Shown piece by piece: positions 17,612-26,130 of a stretch of 64,000 nt of DNA. Below the pieces are notes generated by a model, which did not search any database, was not told where the DNA came from, and was given only the letters and a program-made list of their open reading frames with translations. Made by a program: the position numbers and the translations under genes. Numbering within the stretch: the first letter of the stretch is position 1; every line of letters begins with the position of its first letter. The DNA is from Streptomyces sp. NK08204. Its GTDB lineage: Bacteria > Actinomycetota > Actinomycetes > Streptomycetales > Streptomycetaceae. Where the stretch lies: contig NZ_JAINVF010000002.1 in the NCBI RefSeq assembly GCF_020400585.1, positions 62,001-126,000 of the forward strand, written 5' to 3'.

Positions 17612-19771
17612 ATGGACAACCTGGAGCTTCGAGCCGAAGCCGATGCCCTCCTCGCCCAGCTGATCGGCGCCTCGGCGGGTTCGGCGCGGCTGCGGGAGGA
17701 TCAGTGGCAGGCGGTGGCCGCCCTGGTGGAGGAGCGCCGGCGCGCCCTGGTGGTGCAGCGCACCGGCTGGGGCAAGTCGGCGGTGTACTTCGTCGCCACC
17801 GCTCTGCTGCGCCGGCGTGGATCGGGCCCCACCACCATCGTCTCGCCTTTGCTGGCGTTGATGCGCAATCAGGTCGAGGCGGCCCAGCGGGCCGGAATCC
17901 GGGCGCGCACCATCAACTCGGCCAATCCGGAGGAGTGGGAGGCCATTCACCAGGAGGTCGAGCGCGGCGAGACCGACGTTCTCCTCGTGAGTCCGGAACG
18001 CCTCAATTCCGTTGAGTTCCGTGAGCAGCTCCTGCCCCGGCTCGCGGCCACGACCGGTCTGCTGGTGGTCGACGAGGCGCACTGCATCTCCGACTGGGGG
18101 CACGACTTCCGCCCCGACTACCGACGGTTGCGCACGATGCTGGCGGAGCTGCCGGCGGATGTGCCGGTCCTGGCCACGACGGCGACCGCGAACGCGCGCG
18201 TGACCGCAGACGTGGCGGAGCAGCTGGGGACAGGGGTCGGGGACGCCCTGGTTCTACGGGGGCCGCTGGACCGGGAGAGCCTGCGGCTGGGGGTGCTGAA
18301 GTTGCCGGACGCGGCGCATCGGCTCGCGTGGCTGGGCGAGCGGCTGGAGGACCTGCCCGGTTCGGGGATCATCTACACACTCACGGTGGCGGCGGCGGAG
18401 GAGGTCGCGGGGTTCCTGCGGCAGCGCGGGTATCCGGTGGCCGCCTACACGGGTAAGACGGAGAACGCCGACAGATTGCAGGCGGAGGAGGACCTGCTGG
18501 CCAACCGGGTGAAGGCGCTGGTGGCGACCTCGGCGCTGGGCATGGGATTCGACAAGCCGGACCTCGGGTTCGTGGTGCACCTGGGGTCGCCCTCCTCGCC
18601 CATCGCCTACTACCAGCAGGTGGGGCGTGCGGGGCGTGGCGTGGACCACGCCGACGTGCTGCTGCTGCCCGGCCGGGAGGACGAGGCGATCTGGGCGTAC
18701 TTCGCCTCCGTGGGCTTCCCGCCCGAGGAACAGGTGCGGCGCACCCTGGCCGTTCTGGAACAGTCGGACCGGCCGTTGTCGCTGCCGGCGCTGGAGCCGC
18801 TGGTGGACCTTCGGCGTTCGCGGCTGGAGACGATGCTGAAGGTCCTGGACGTGGACGGGGCGGTCAAGCGCGTCAAGGGCGGCTGGACCGCCACCGGGCG
18901 GCCGTGGGCGTACGACGCCGAGCGGTATGCGCGTGTGGCCCGGCAACGCGAGGAGGAGCAGCAGGCCATGCGGGACTACGCGGCGACCACCGGGTGCCGG
19001 ATGGAGTTCCTGCGGCGGCAGCTCGACGACGAGAAGGCGGCGCCGTGCGGACGCTGCGACTCCTGTGCCGGGCCCTGGCTCGATCCCGCGGTCTCACCGG
19101 AGGCCCTCGCGGCGGCGACCGGCGCGCTGGACCGCCCTGGGGTCGAGGTCGAGCCGCGCCGCATGTGGCCCTCGGGCATGCCTGCGGTCGGGATCGATCT
19201 CAAGGGCCGTATCCCCGTGAACCAGCAGGCGGCCACCGGGCGTGCGCTGGGCAGGCTGTCCGACATCGGCTGGGGCAACCGCCTGCGTCCGCTCCTGTCG
19301 GCACAGGCCCCGGACGGCCCGGTTCCGGACGACGTGCTGGCCGCCGTCGTGACGGTGGTGGCCGACTGGGCACGCTCGCCCGGCGGCTGGGCGAGTGGCT
19401 CCCGCGACGCGGTGGCTCGGCCGGTCGGAGTCGTCGCCATGCCGTCCCGCAGCCACCCCCGGCTGGTGGCCTCACTGGCCGAAGGTCTGGCCCGGGTCGG
19501 CAGGCTCCCACTGCTGGGCGGCCTCGCCTACACCGCGCAGGCCGGCGAGCACGCGGCGCACCGCAGCAACTCCGCCCAGCGGCTGCGCGCCCTGGCCGCC
19601 TCGTTCACCGTGCCCGACGACCTCGCCGATGCCCTGGCCGGCAACCCCGGCCCGGTCCTGCTCGTCGACGACTACACCGAATCCGGCTGGACCCTGGCCG
19701 TAGCCGCACGCCTCCTGCGCCAGGCCGGGGCCGACCAGGTACTCCCGCTCGTCCTGGCTGTGGCCGGGTAG
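17612..19771 (+). CDS. RecQ-family DNA helicase with C-terminal phosphoribosyltransferase-like domain
   Basis: 3'-5' superfamily 2 helicase of about 719 residues. Motif 0 is LREDQWQAVAA, Walker A is RTGWGKSA (K55) and the Walker B/DEAH box is D154-H157 (VVDEAHCISDWGHDFRPDYR). SALGMGFDKPDLGFVVHLG, YYQQVGRAGRG and the zinc cysteines (TTGCRMEF, PCGRCDSC) complete a RecQ core. Residues about 560-719 have no helicase motif and end in VLLVDDYTESGWTLAVAARLLR, which reads as a type I phosphoribosyltransferase PRPP loop. ATG 17612 is only 1 nt from GGAGG at 17606-17610, so the true start could be slightly upstream. The fused domain's substrate is unknown. Confidence 0.85.
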   Translation: MDNLELRAEADALLAQLIGASAGSARLREDQWQAVAALVEERRRALVVQRTGWGKSAVYFVATALLRRRGSGPTTIVSPLLALMRNQVEAAQRAGIRARTINSANPEEWEAIHQEVERGETDVLLVSPERLNSVEFREQLLPRLAATTGLLVVDEAHCISDWGHDFRPDYRRLRTMLAELPADVPVLATTATANARVTADVAEQLGTGVGDALVLRGPLDRESLRLGVLKLPDAAHRLAWLGERLEDLPGSGIIYTLTVAAAEEVAGFLRQRGYPVAAYTGKTENADRLQAEEDLLANRVKALVATSALGMGFDKPDLGFVVHLGSPSSPIAYYQQVGRAGRGVDHADVLLLPGREDEAIWAYFASVGFPPEEQVRRTLAVLEQSDRPLSLPALEPLVDLRRSRLETMLKVLDVDGAVKRVKGGWTATGRPWAYDAERYARVARQREEEQQAMRDYAATTGCRMEFLRRQLDDEKAAPCGRCDSCAGPWLDPAVSPEALAAATGALDRPGVEVEPRRMWPSGMPAVGIDLKGRIPVNQQAATGRALGRLSDIGWGNRLRPLLSAQAPDGPVPDDVLAAVVTVVADWARSPGGWASGSRDAVARPVGVVAMPSRSHPRLVASLAEGLARVGRLPLLGGLAYTAQAGEHAAHRSNSAQRLRALAASFTVPDDLADALAGNPGPVLLVDDYTESGWTLAVAARLLRQAGADQVLPLVLAVAG

Positions 19772-20231
19772 CAGCCGGCAGGGGCGAACGAGCCGGTCAG
19801 CACCCCCTGCCTGGTTCTTTGTCGCCAGCTGCACTCTGCGCCGGCTTCCTCACGGCACTGCTGGACGGCGATCGTCCATAGCGCCACCCCTGACGTGGCG
19901 GCAGGGCTCGCCGCGTTGCCGGCTCGCGGTCTTCACCACGGCCCGGCGGTGTCCGGCCAAGGCCTGAGCGCAGGCTGCAGGCGTGGCCCTTGCCCAGGTG
20001 TGCGTCAGCGCCGCGCAGGAGGAGATCTTGGTTCGGCTCCCTTGCCGCGCCGTGCCGTGGTGCACGGGGAGCGGGTCCCGCCCTGGACGGTCGACTACGC
20101 GAGCATGTCATGCGCATGCCGCGACCGGGAGAGCACGGTGCATCCTGGCGTGTGCCCGAGCCACATTGTCCACAGGGCTGAGTTATCCACAGCCTCAAGC
20201 GGAATTTCGTGATCCGCGAGATCGTCTGCAC
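19772..20231. other. Non-coding gap with two DnaA boxes
   Basis: 460 bp between the RecQ-like and DUF4192 genes. Open frames here lack ribosome binding sites and third-position bias. The only recognisable elements are the two DnaA boxes near the right end. Confidence 0.55.
20166..20191 (+). promoter_or_regulatory. Pair of DnaA boxes
   Basis: TTGTCCACA (20166-20174) and TTATCCACA (20183-20191) are in the same orientation, 17 bp apart, about 40 bp before the DUF4192 gene. The first is the preferred Streptomyces DnaA box and the second the classical E. coli box. There are only two and no AT-rich element, so this is not an origin; it could titrate DnaA or regulate the next gene. Confidence 0.6.
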
Positions 20232-21743
20232 ATGACGAATCACAGCGAAACGACTGGATCACCTGAAAACGGTGAATCCGCCGGACTCTCTGACCCCACC
20301 AGCGAAACGACCGAGCCCTGGGACAACGGCGACCTCGCGGATCACACCACCCAGGTCACTCTGCGCACCCCGGCCGAGCTGGCCGATGCCCTGCCCTATC
20401 TGCTCGGCTACCGGCCCGAGGACAGCATGGTGCTCGTCGGCCTCCATGACCGGGAAGGGCGGGGGAGGTTCGGCGGCCGGGCCCGGCTCGCAATCCCCGT
20501 CGACCAGGAGGACTGGAGGGCCGCCGCGGGTCAGCTGGTCCGCGGCCTCATCGCCGGCAGCGAGCGCCGAGGTGCCCGCCCCGAGCAGATCGTCGCCTAT
20601 GTGTGCCAGGAACCGGCACCGGGGGAGTCGGGCCAGGACGTCATGCGCCGCCTCCAGCCGCTCGCCCAGCTGTTGCGCACCGAGTGCGGCGCTCTCGACG
20701 TGCCGGTGATCGAGGCACTGTGCATCTCGGACGGCCGTTTCTGGTCGTACTGCTGCCCGACCGCCGAGTGCTGCCCCGGGGACGGCTCGCCGATGGGCCT
20801 GCCCGGCACGTCGGTACTCGCGGCGGCGGCCACCTACGCCGGAATCCAGGTGCGCGGCAGCTTGCGGGAGTTGCGAGCCAGGCTGCTGCCCTGGGAGGCC
20901 GCAGCGGCTCTGGAGCAGGAGGTCGCCCTGGACGCGGCCGGCATGTCGCTGGCGCCGCGCATCCTGGACGAGGCGACGCGTGCGCAGGTGGCGGAGGAGA
21001 CCCTCGGCCTTGCCGAACGGGTCATCCGCCGGTTCGCCGCGGCTGCCCCGGTGTCCGGTGCGCACCCGGCGGACGTGCGCGACGACGGCCTGCTCGCACA
21101 CGACGAGGCGGCCACGCTCATCCTCGGGCTCCAGGACCGTACGACCCGTGACCGCGCGGCGGCGTGGATGGAGGGCGACGAGGCGGGCCCGGCCCTGCGG
21201 CTCTGGCGGGCCCTGGCCCGCCGCTGCGTCGGGCCGTACGGGGAGCACGCCGCAGCCCCGCTGACCCTGGCGGGCTGGGTCGCCTGGTCGACCGGGGACG
21301 AGCTGGAGGCCCGGGAGGCCCTGGCGATGGCGCTGGGCGCGGACCCCGACTATCTCTTCGCCCGCCTGCTCCATCAAGCCTGCAACGAAGGGCTCGACCC
21401 CGGGGCGATCCGCCGCTGTCTGCGGGTGGAACGGGAGGAACGGGCGGAACAGAAGGGACCAGGGAAGGCCGGAACCCCGGGAGCGGAGGGAGCCGAGTCG
21501 AGCCCCGACGGTCCCCGGCGTCGTCGCCGCGTGCGGTCCACCGGTAAGAGCGACAACGGATCGCGCCCGCTCCGAGCCGAGGCTGGACGACGACGGCCGG
21601 CCGGCTCCCGCTCCCGCCCGTCGACCACGGGCCAGACACGGCCCGGCATCGCGAGCACGCGGGACACGCGTACACGTACGCGTACGCGTGCAGCGGGCGC
21701 GGATGACGGCCCGGCAGGAGACACCCCCCGGAGCCAGGCGTGA
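20232..21743 (+). CDS. DUF4192 domain-containing protein
   Basis: 503 residues. Residues about 40-400 form the DUF4192 region, opening with VTLRTPAELADALPYLLGYR and PEDSMVLVGLHD. Later segments include EALCISDGRFWSYCC and SVLAAAATYAGI, then PLTLAGWVAWSTGDELEARE and DPDYLFARLLHQACNEGLDP. The function of this actinobacterial family is unknown. The last 90 residues are basic, Arg/Ser/Thr-rich and probably disordered, containing an alternating Thr-Arg run. ATG 20232 has no obvious ribosome binding site; longer in-frame extensions would cross the DnaA boxes and were rejected. Confidence 0.82.
   Translation: MTNHSETTGSPENGESAGLSDPTSETTEPWDNGDLADHTTQVTLRTPAELADALPYLLGYRPEDSMVLVGLHDREGRGRFGGRARLAIPVDQEDWRAAAGQLVRGLIAGSERRGARPEQIVAYVCQEPAPGESGQDVMRRLQPLAQLLRTECGALDVPVIEALCISDGRFWSYCCPTAECCPGDGSPMGLPGTSVLAAAATYAGIQVRGSLRELRARLLPWEAAAALEQEVALDAAGMSLAPRILDEATRAQVAEETLGLAERVIRRFAAAAPVSGAHPADVRDDGLLAHDEAATLILGLQDRTTRDRAAAWMEGDEAGPALRLWRALARRCVGPYGEHAAAPLTLAGWVAWSTGDELEAREALAMALGADPDYLFARLLHQACNEGLDPGAIRRCLRVEREERAEQKGPGKAGTPGAEGAESSPDGPRRRRRVRSTGKSDNGSRPLRAEAGRRRPAGSRSRPSTTGQTRPGIASTRDTRTRTRTRAAGADDGPAGDTPRSQA
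21664..21692. repeat. Alternating purine-pyrimidine tract
   Basis: 29 consecutive bases alternate purine and pyrimidine, built from ACGCGT and ACGT units, inside the DUF4192 coding region. They encode an alternating Thr-Arg run. Such tracts can adopt Z-DNA under negative supercoiling. Confidence 0.7.
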
Positions 21744-21923
21744 CCCGGAGGAGCCCGGTGCCCGTTCACATCAGTGGCGCAGCACCCGTAGCAGTCCTGC
21801 CGCCGCACGACCTTTGTTGCCCGGCACGTCCGAGGCGGACCGTGCGCCCGGGAAGCGACCCCATGCAGCAGCCGGCGTCGCCCCCTTCCCCGACGTCCGT
21901 CCGCCGTCCCGGCCCCGGCCCCA

Positions 21924-21946
21924 GCCCCCGGCCATGGGCCGGGGGC
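21924..21946 (+). terminator. Hairpin downstream of the DUF4192 gene
   Basis: GCCCCCGGCC (21924-21933) and GGCCGGGGGC (21937-21946) form a 10-bp stem with a 3-base loop, about 180 bp past the stop. It is probably the end of the DUF4192 transcript. Confidence 0.55.
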
Positions 21947-22039
21947 GCCGGGTCGCCGCTCCACCCGCGGACACCCTCACGCGCACATCACCGCCCAGCC
22001 CACGACCCACGACCCGCGCCCCGCCCACCCGCCACGCAC

Positions 22040-22656
22040 ACCGCCCTGACCTGTGTCGCCCTGCCCGCCCTCGTCGTCTCCGGCGAGCGGGGACAGCCGG
22101 CCTGCGGCGGCGGGCGACCGGCCGCGGGCCTGGCCCCCGGCGGTCGCGGCCTGCCGCACCTCCGCTGCGGTGTCGCCCACATCCTCGACACCGGCCTGCT
22201 CGGCGGTGGCCGGCCGGCCTCGGGCCTGTTGGACAAGGTGCAGACCAAACGGATCGCCCGGCTGCTCGGCGGCCCGGCCATGCACGCGGGCCGGGGACGG
22301 CGGAGTCTTGGGACCAAGGAGGCACGCCGTCTGCTGCGGAGCACTTCGGATACCGGTTGCCGAGACGTTCGCCGCAGGGCAGTGGTCCGCCGGGACCGCT
22401 CCGCTTCCGCACCCGGCCGACTGCCGACCGGCCGCCACCGCGGCGGCCTCCGCGGGGCTGCCGCTCACCGCGCTCGCCGGGGTCCGGCCCGCTGCCTCCG
22501 CCGGTGCGGTCACCCTGCGCCCCCTGTGGAGCGCGCCCCTCGGCGAGATCGGCCTGACCGGAGTGCTGATCAGCGGTGCCCCCTTCGCGGTGCGTCAGCC
22601 GCATGGGACTCGTCATGGCCGAGGAGGCTGCGGAAGGTCCTCGAAGGGGGGTGTGA
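22040..22656 (+). pseudogene. Frameshifted remnant of a glycogen-debranching-enzyme-like gene
   Basis: No single frame is open with coding bias, but the bias and recognisable protein move between frames. Frame 1 (about 22040-22330) gives HILDTGLLGGG, then LLDKVQTKRIARLL and HAGRGRRSLGTKEA. A second frame gives AAEHFGYRLP. A third (about 22340-22590) gives AETFAAGQWSAGTAPLPHP, then RPAATAAASAG and SAPLGEIGLTGVLISGAPFA. A further shift gives SRMGLVMAEEAAEG ending at TGA 22654-22656. Put together these read as the C-terminal part of an amylo-alpha-1,6-glucosidase/glycogen debranching protein of the kind found in Streptomyces. The catalytic region and N-terminus are missing and the FGHRSGAVR-type segment seems deleted. 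It ends 17 nt before the palindrome upstream of the NUDIX regulator gene. Identification is by recall of family motifs; the frame changes are seen directly. Confidence 0.65.
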
Positions 22657-22672
22657 CCGAGGAAGGAGGTGT

Positions 22673-22693
22673 TTATCGTCAGGCAGACGACTA
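22673..22693. promoter_or_regulatory. Palindromic operator over the NUDIX-regulator promoter
   Basis: TCGTC (22676-22680), AGGCA, GACGA (22686-22690) is a perfect hyphenated palindrome, extendable to 6 of 8 matches per arm over 22673-22693. It overlaps the -10 TATGAT (22692-22697). It is a likely autoregulatory site for the adjacent NrtR-like protein. Confidence 0.5.
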
Positions 22694-22697
22694 TGAT
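22692..22697 (+). promoter_or_regulatory. -10 box for leaderless NUDIX-regulator message
   Basis: TATGAT followed by 6 nt and then ATG 22704, a textbook leaderless arrangement. Confidence 0.65.
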
Positions 22698-22703
22698 CGC
22701 GGC

Positions 22704-23462
22704 ATGCCCTACGACCCGTCAGCCTTTCCGCCCTTCGCCGTCACCGTGGACCTGGTCGTGCTGACCGTACGCCGCCATGCCCTGTGCGCGCTGGCGGTGC
22801 GCAGGGGCGAGCCGCCCTTCCAGGGGTGCTGGGCACTGCCCGGCGGCTTCGTACGGGCCGAAGAGGACCTCACCCAGGCGGCGGCACGGGAACTGGCGGA
22901 GGAGACCGGGCTGTGCGTCCATGATCCCGCGAGCCCGACCCAGGACAACGGCGCCCATCTCGAACAGCTGGCCACCTACGGCGACCCCAAGCGGGACCCA
23001 CGGATGCGCGTGGTCAGCGTCGCCCACCTCGTCCTCGCCCCGGACCTGCCCGCACCCCGCGCGGGCGGCGACGCGAGCAACGCCCGCTGGGCACCGGTCG
23101 AGGAACTGCTTCAGCAGGGCGCCTACGGCCGCGACGGCGAGCCCCTCGCCCCCCTCGCCTTCGATCACGCCCAGATCCTCGCGGACGGTGTCGAGCGGGC
23201 CCGGTCCAAGATCGAGTACTCCTCGCTGGCCACCGCCTTCTGTCCGCCCGAGTTCACCGTAGGGGAGCTGCGCCGGGTCTACGAGGCGGTGTGGGGCGTG
23301 GCTCTCGACCCGCGCAACTTCCACCGCAAGGTCACCGGTACGCCGGGATTCCTCGTCCCCACAGGCGGCACGACCACCCGTCAGGGCGGCCGGCCGGCCC
23401 AGCTCTTCCGGGCGGGCGGTGCCACGCTGCTCAACCCGCCGATGCTGCGTCCCGAGGTCTGA
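22704..23462 (+). CDS. NUDIX-domain transcriptional regulator (NrtR type)
   Basis: 252 residues in two domains. The N-terminal NUDIX fold carries the box GGFVRAEEDLTQAAARELAE followed by ETGL, so all the metal-binding Glu and Arg residues of GX5EX7REUXEEXGU appear present and hydrolase activity cannot be excluded. Residues about 170-252 form a winged helix, with FTVGELRRVYEAVWG and DPRNFHRKVTGTPGFL, as in NrtR regulators of NAD metabolism, which sense ADP-ribose-type ligands. There are no NAD genes next to it, so the targets are unknown. The gene starts at a leaderless ATG under a palindromic operator. Confidence 0.87.
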   Translation: MPYDPSAFPPFAVTVDLVVLTVRRHALCALAVRRGEPPFQGCWALPGGFVRAEEDLTQAAARELAEETGLCVHDPASPTQDNGAHLEQLATYGDPKRDPRMRVVSVAHLVLAPDLPAPRAGGDASNARWAPVEELLQQGAYGRDGEPLAPLAFDHAQILADGVERARSKIEYSSLATAFCPPEFTVGELRRVYEAVWGVALDPRNFHRKVTGTPGFLVPTGGTTTRQGGRPAQLFRAGGATLLNPPMLRPEV

Positions 23463-23518
23463 GGCGCGCCCCACGTGCAGTAAACAGAACGATCCCCGAA
23501 AAAACGGACATTCCGCGC

Positions 23519-23524
23519 TATCTT
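23519..23524 (+). promoter_or_regulatory. -10 box for the ABC fusion gene
   Basis: TATCTT with 7 nt to GTG 23532. There is no ribosome binding site, so the message is probably leaderless. Confidence 0.5.
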
Positions 23525-23531
23525 TCTGCAG

Positions 23532-26087
23532 GTGATCCAGGCCTTCGGACTGACCAGCAACCCCCGCAAGGCGCATCCGCCCGCCGTGGACGACGTCTCC
23601 TTCGAAGCGCGCGCCGGCCGTGTCACCGCGCTCCTCGGAAGCAAGGGCGCGGGCAAGACGACGGTGCTCAGGCTGATGCTCGAACTTCAACAGGGGCGCG
23701 GCATCACCTACTTCAGGGGGCGGCCCCTGCACCGGATCGCCCACCCCGCACGAGAAGTCGGCGTGCTCCTCGGTGACGTGCCCGGCCATCCGTCCCGCTC
23801 CGTCCGCGGTCACCTGCGCATGCTGTGCGCGGCGGCGGGAGTTCCGGCCCGGCGCGCCGACGAGGTCCTCGAAGTGCTCGGTCTCGTCAGCCTTCGCGAG
23901 GAGCGCCTCGGCACGCTGTCCCGCGGCATGGACCGCCGACTCGGCCTGGCCTGTGCCCTGCTGCCCGACCCGCACACACTCGTCCTCGACGAGCCCGCCC
24001 GCGGCCTCTCCCGCCGCGAGGCGCGTTGGCTGCACGGCATGCTGCGGGCGCACGCCACCCAGGGCGGCACGGTGCTCTTCAGTACTGCCGACCCCAAGGA
24101 GGCCGCGCGCGCCGCCGACCACGTCGTCACCCTCGACGGCGGCCGGATCGCCGCAGACCAGGAGGTGCGGCGCTTCGCCCGCACCCGGCTGCGTCCGCGC
24201 GTGGCCGTCCGCAGCCCCCATGCCGCGCGTCTGGCGACCCTGCTCACCAAGGAGGCCCGCGCCGCCCACCGCTCCGTCGAAGTCGTACGGGAGAACGGCA
24301 ACCGGCTCTCGGTGTACGGCACCACGACCGCCGACATCGGCGAGACGGCGTTCCGTCACGGCATCCTCATCCATCAACTGGCCGACGAAGTAGGGGACAT
24401 GGGGCCGGACGCCGGAGCGGACCCCCACGACGAGAGGGATGCCGGGACGGAGCCGTCGCCATCCGGACCCGATCAGTGTGCAGCGGCTGCCGCATCAGGG
24501 GCCGGGTCACAGGCTGAGCCGGTCCTGCCGTGGATCGGTCGGACGCCGAGCGAGCTGAGCCTGTCCCGCACAGAGCCGTCACAGGCTGAGCCGAGCCCGT
24601 CCCGCAGGGACCAGGTGCCGGCGGTGCAGGGCTCCGGGCCGTCGGACAACGGGTCGGCGGCGCCGGGCTCGTCGGTGGCGTGGCGGGGTGCACCGCAGAC
24701 CCCGGCGGCGCCTGGTTCTTCGCCGCTCGAACGCGACCCGGAGGCCGTGCCCGGTGGCATGCCGACCGAGCGTGAGGAGGCGGCCGTGTCCGCAGTCGCC
24801 GCCGGCGAACACGAGCAGGCGGGGGTGGGACTCCTGTCGATGAAGGATCCGCAGGGCTCCGACGGCGGGCCCAGGCGGCCGGGGGAGGCCGTCGGGCACC
24901 ATCACGGGGCGGATCCGGTCGAGACCGCCGACCAGGTTTCGCATGATGGCCCGGCGCCGGCCGTCGTGACGTCAGGAACCGGCACCGCCACCTGCGAGGT
25001 CGCCGACCCGGCGGCGGGTGTCGGCGCGGGTGTCGGCGACCGCGTCCCCGCCGAGGCCCTCGCGCGTGCCGACGGCCCCCGGCCCGTCGGGGCCGCAGCC
25101 GGCCCCGACGCCGGACGTGCCACGAACTCCGTCATGCCGGAGGCGTACGCCGACACCACGAGCAGCTCCGCGGCCGGCGTTCCCACCACCCGCGCCCACC
25201 TACCCGGCGCCCGGAACCCCGGCAGCCGCCGACCTCAGCCCGAGCGCTCCGCGCGCCCCGACGCCGTCCGCACCCTCGACGCGCTGCCCTCCCTTCCGCC
25301 CCCCATCTCCGTCCGCACCGCCCCCGGCCCCCTGCGTCCCCTGCGTTACGAACTCCGGCGTGCCACCGGCATCGGTACCGGTTTCCTCACCTGTGGGGCC
25401 GTGCTGGTGGTGTCCGCGCTCACCGCCGTACTCCTGGCCCGCCTGGGCCACACCCCGCAGGCGCGGCTGTTCGCGGCCTGGCCGAGGGAGCTCCCCCTGC
25501 CGCCCACCGCGCTTGCGGCAGGACTGCTCGGTGCGCTGGCCTTCGGGGACGAGTTCCGCCACCCCGCCCTGGCGGCGGACCGCGGCACCGTGCCGCGTCG
25601 GCTGGGGCTGCTGACCGCCAAGCTCCTCGTCTCCGGGGCCACCGCCGTGATGCTGGCCTTCCTCACCGTGGGCTGCGACGCCGAGATGCTTTATCTCGTA
25701 TACGGACGGGAGCTGACCCAGGTTCCCGGGGACTGGCTTTCGCTGACCGCAAGTTGGTTCGGGCTGGTGGTCGGCTGCGCCTGGGCCGGTGTGCTCGCGG
25801 CCGGTGTCTTCCGGTCCACCACGGCCGGGCTCGCCGCCGTGCTCGCCGTACCCGTCCTCGTCGTACCGCTCGTGCAGGCGCTGCCGGGACCGGCCGTGCG
25901 AATGGCGGCCGGTCTCCCCGCCCGGATGCGGGAGGTGTTCCTGCTGCAGTGGCCCTTCGGAGGTGAGCGGTATCTGCTCGGCGTGGCCCGGATCGTCGCC
26001 CAACCCCTGGGCGGGGCACTGGCGTTGTCGCTGACGGCACTGCTCTGTGCGTATCTGCTCACAACACTGCGGACCAGGGTCCGATGA
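23532..26087 (+). CDS. ABC transporter, ATPase and ABC-2-type permease fused in one chain
   Basis: 851 residues in three parts. Residues 1-about 285 are an ABC ATPase with Walker A GSKGAGKTT, Walker B HTLVLDEPARGL and a degenerate signature LSRGMDRRLGLA in place of LSGGQ. Residues about 295-600 are a Ser/Pro/Glu/Gly-rich linker with short repeats (for instance SQAEPVLP and SQAEPSPS). Residues about 615-851 contain about six hydrophobic helices, including FLTCGAVLVVSALTAVLLA, GLVVGCAWAGVLAAGVF and LALSLTALLCAYLL, as in ABC-2 export permeases. The substrate is unknown. It lies just upstream of whiH, but the 162-bp gap holds a separate whiH promoter, so co-transcription is not implied. Confidence 0.8.
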   Translation: MIQAFGLTSNPRKAHPPAVDDVSFEARAGRVTALLGSKGAGKTTVLRLMLELQQGRGITYFRGRPLHRIAHPAREVGVLLGDVPGHPSRSVRGHLRMLCAAAGVPARRADEVLEVLGLVSLREERLGTLSRGMDRRLGLACALLPDPHTLVLDEPARGLSRREARWLHGMLRAHATQGGTVLFSTADPKEAARAADHVVTLDGGRIAADQEVRRFARTRLRPRVAVRSPHAARLATLLTKEARAAHRSVEVVRENGNRLSVYGTTTADIGETAFRHGILIHQLADEVGDMGPDAGADPHDERDAGTEPSPSGPDQCAAAAASGAGSQAEPVLPWIGRTPSELSLSRTEPSQAEPSPSRRDQVPAVQGSGPSDNGSAAPGSSVAWRGAPQTPAAPGSSPLERDPEAVPGGMPTEREEAAVSAVAAGEHEQAGVGLLSMKDPQGSDGGPRRPGEAVGHHHGADPVETADQVSHDGPAPAVVTSGTGTATCEVADPAAGVGAGVGDRVPAEALARADGPRPVGAAAGPDAGRATNSVMPEAYADTTSSSAAGVPTTRAHLPGARNPGSRRPQPERSARPDAVRTLDALPSLPPPISVRTAPGPLRPLRYELRRATGIGTGFLTCGAVLVVSALTAVLLARLGHTPQARLFAAWPRELPLPPTALAAGLLGALAFGDEFRHPALAADRGTVPRRLGLLTAKLLVSGATAVMLAFLTVGCDAEMLYLVYGRELTQVPGDWLSLTASWFGLVVGCAWAGVLAAGVFRSTTAGLAAVLAVPVLVVPLVQALPGPAVRMAAGLPARMREVFLLQWPFGGERYLLGVARIVAQPLGGALALSLTALLCAYLLTTLRTRVR

Positions 26088-26130
26088 CGGCCGTCCGTGC
26101 ATTTCCTGTCCCGCTGTGCGCACAACTCCC

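Noticed and set aside
19850..20065. Minus-strand open frame in the recQ-DUF4192 gap
   Set aside because: No ribosome binding site, scattered rare codons, no recognisable domain, and it ends in the region carrying the DnaA boxes.
21771..22616. Minus-strand 281-codon open frame between the DUF4192 and NUDIX genes
   Set aside because: Composition is typical shadow (Gly/Arg-rich). The plus strand shows frame-shifted coding bias and debranching-enzyme-like peptides instead.
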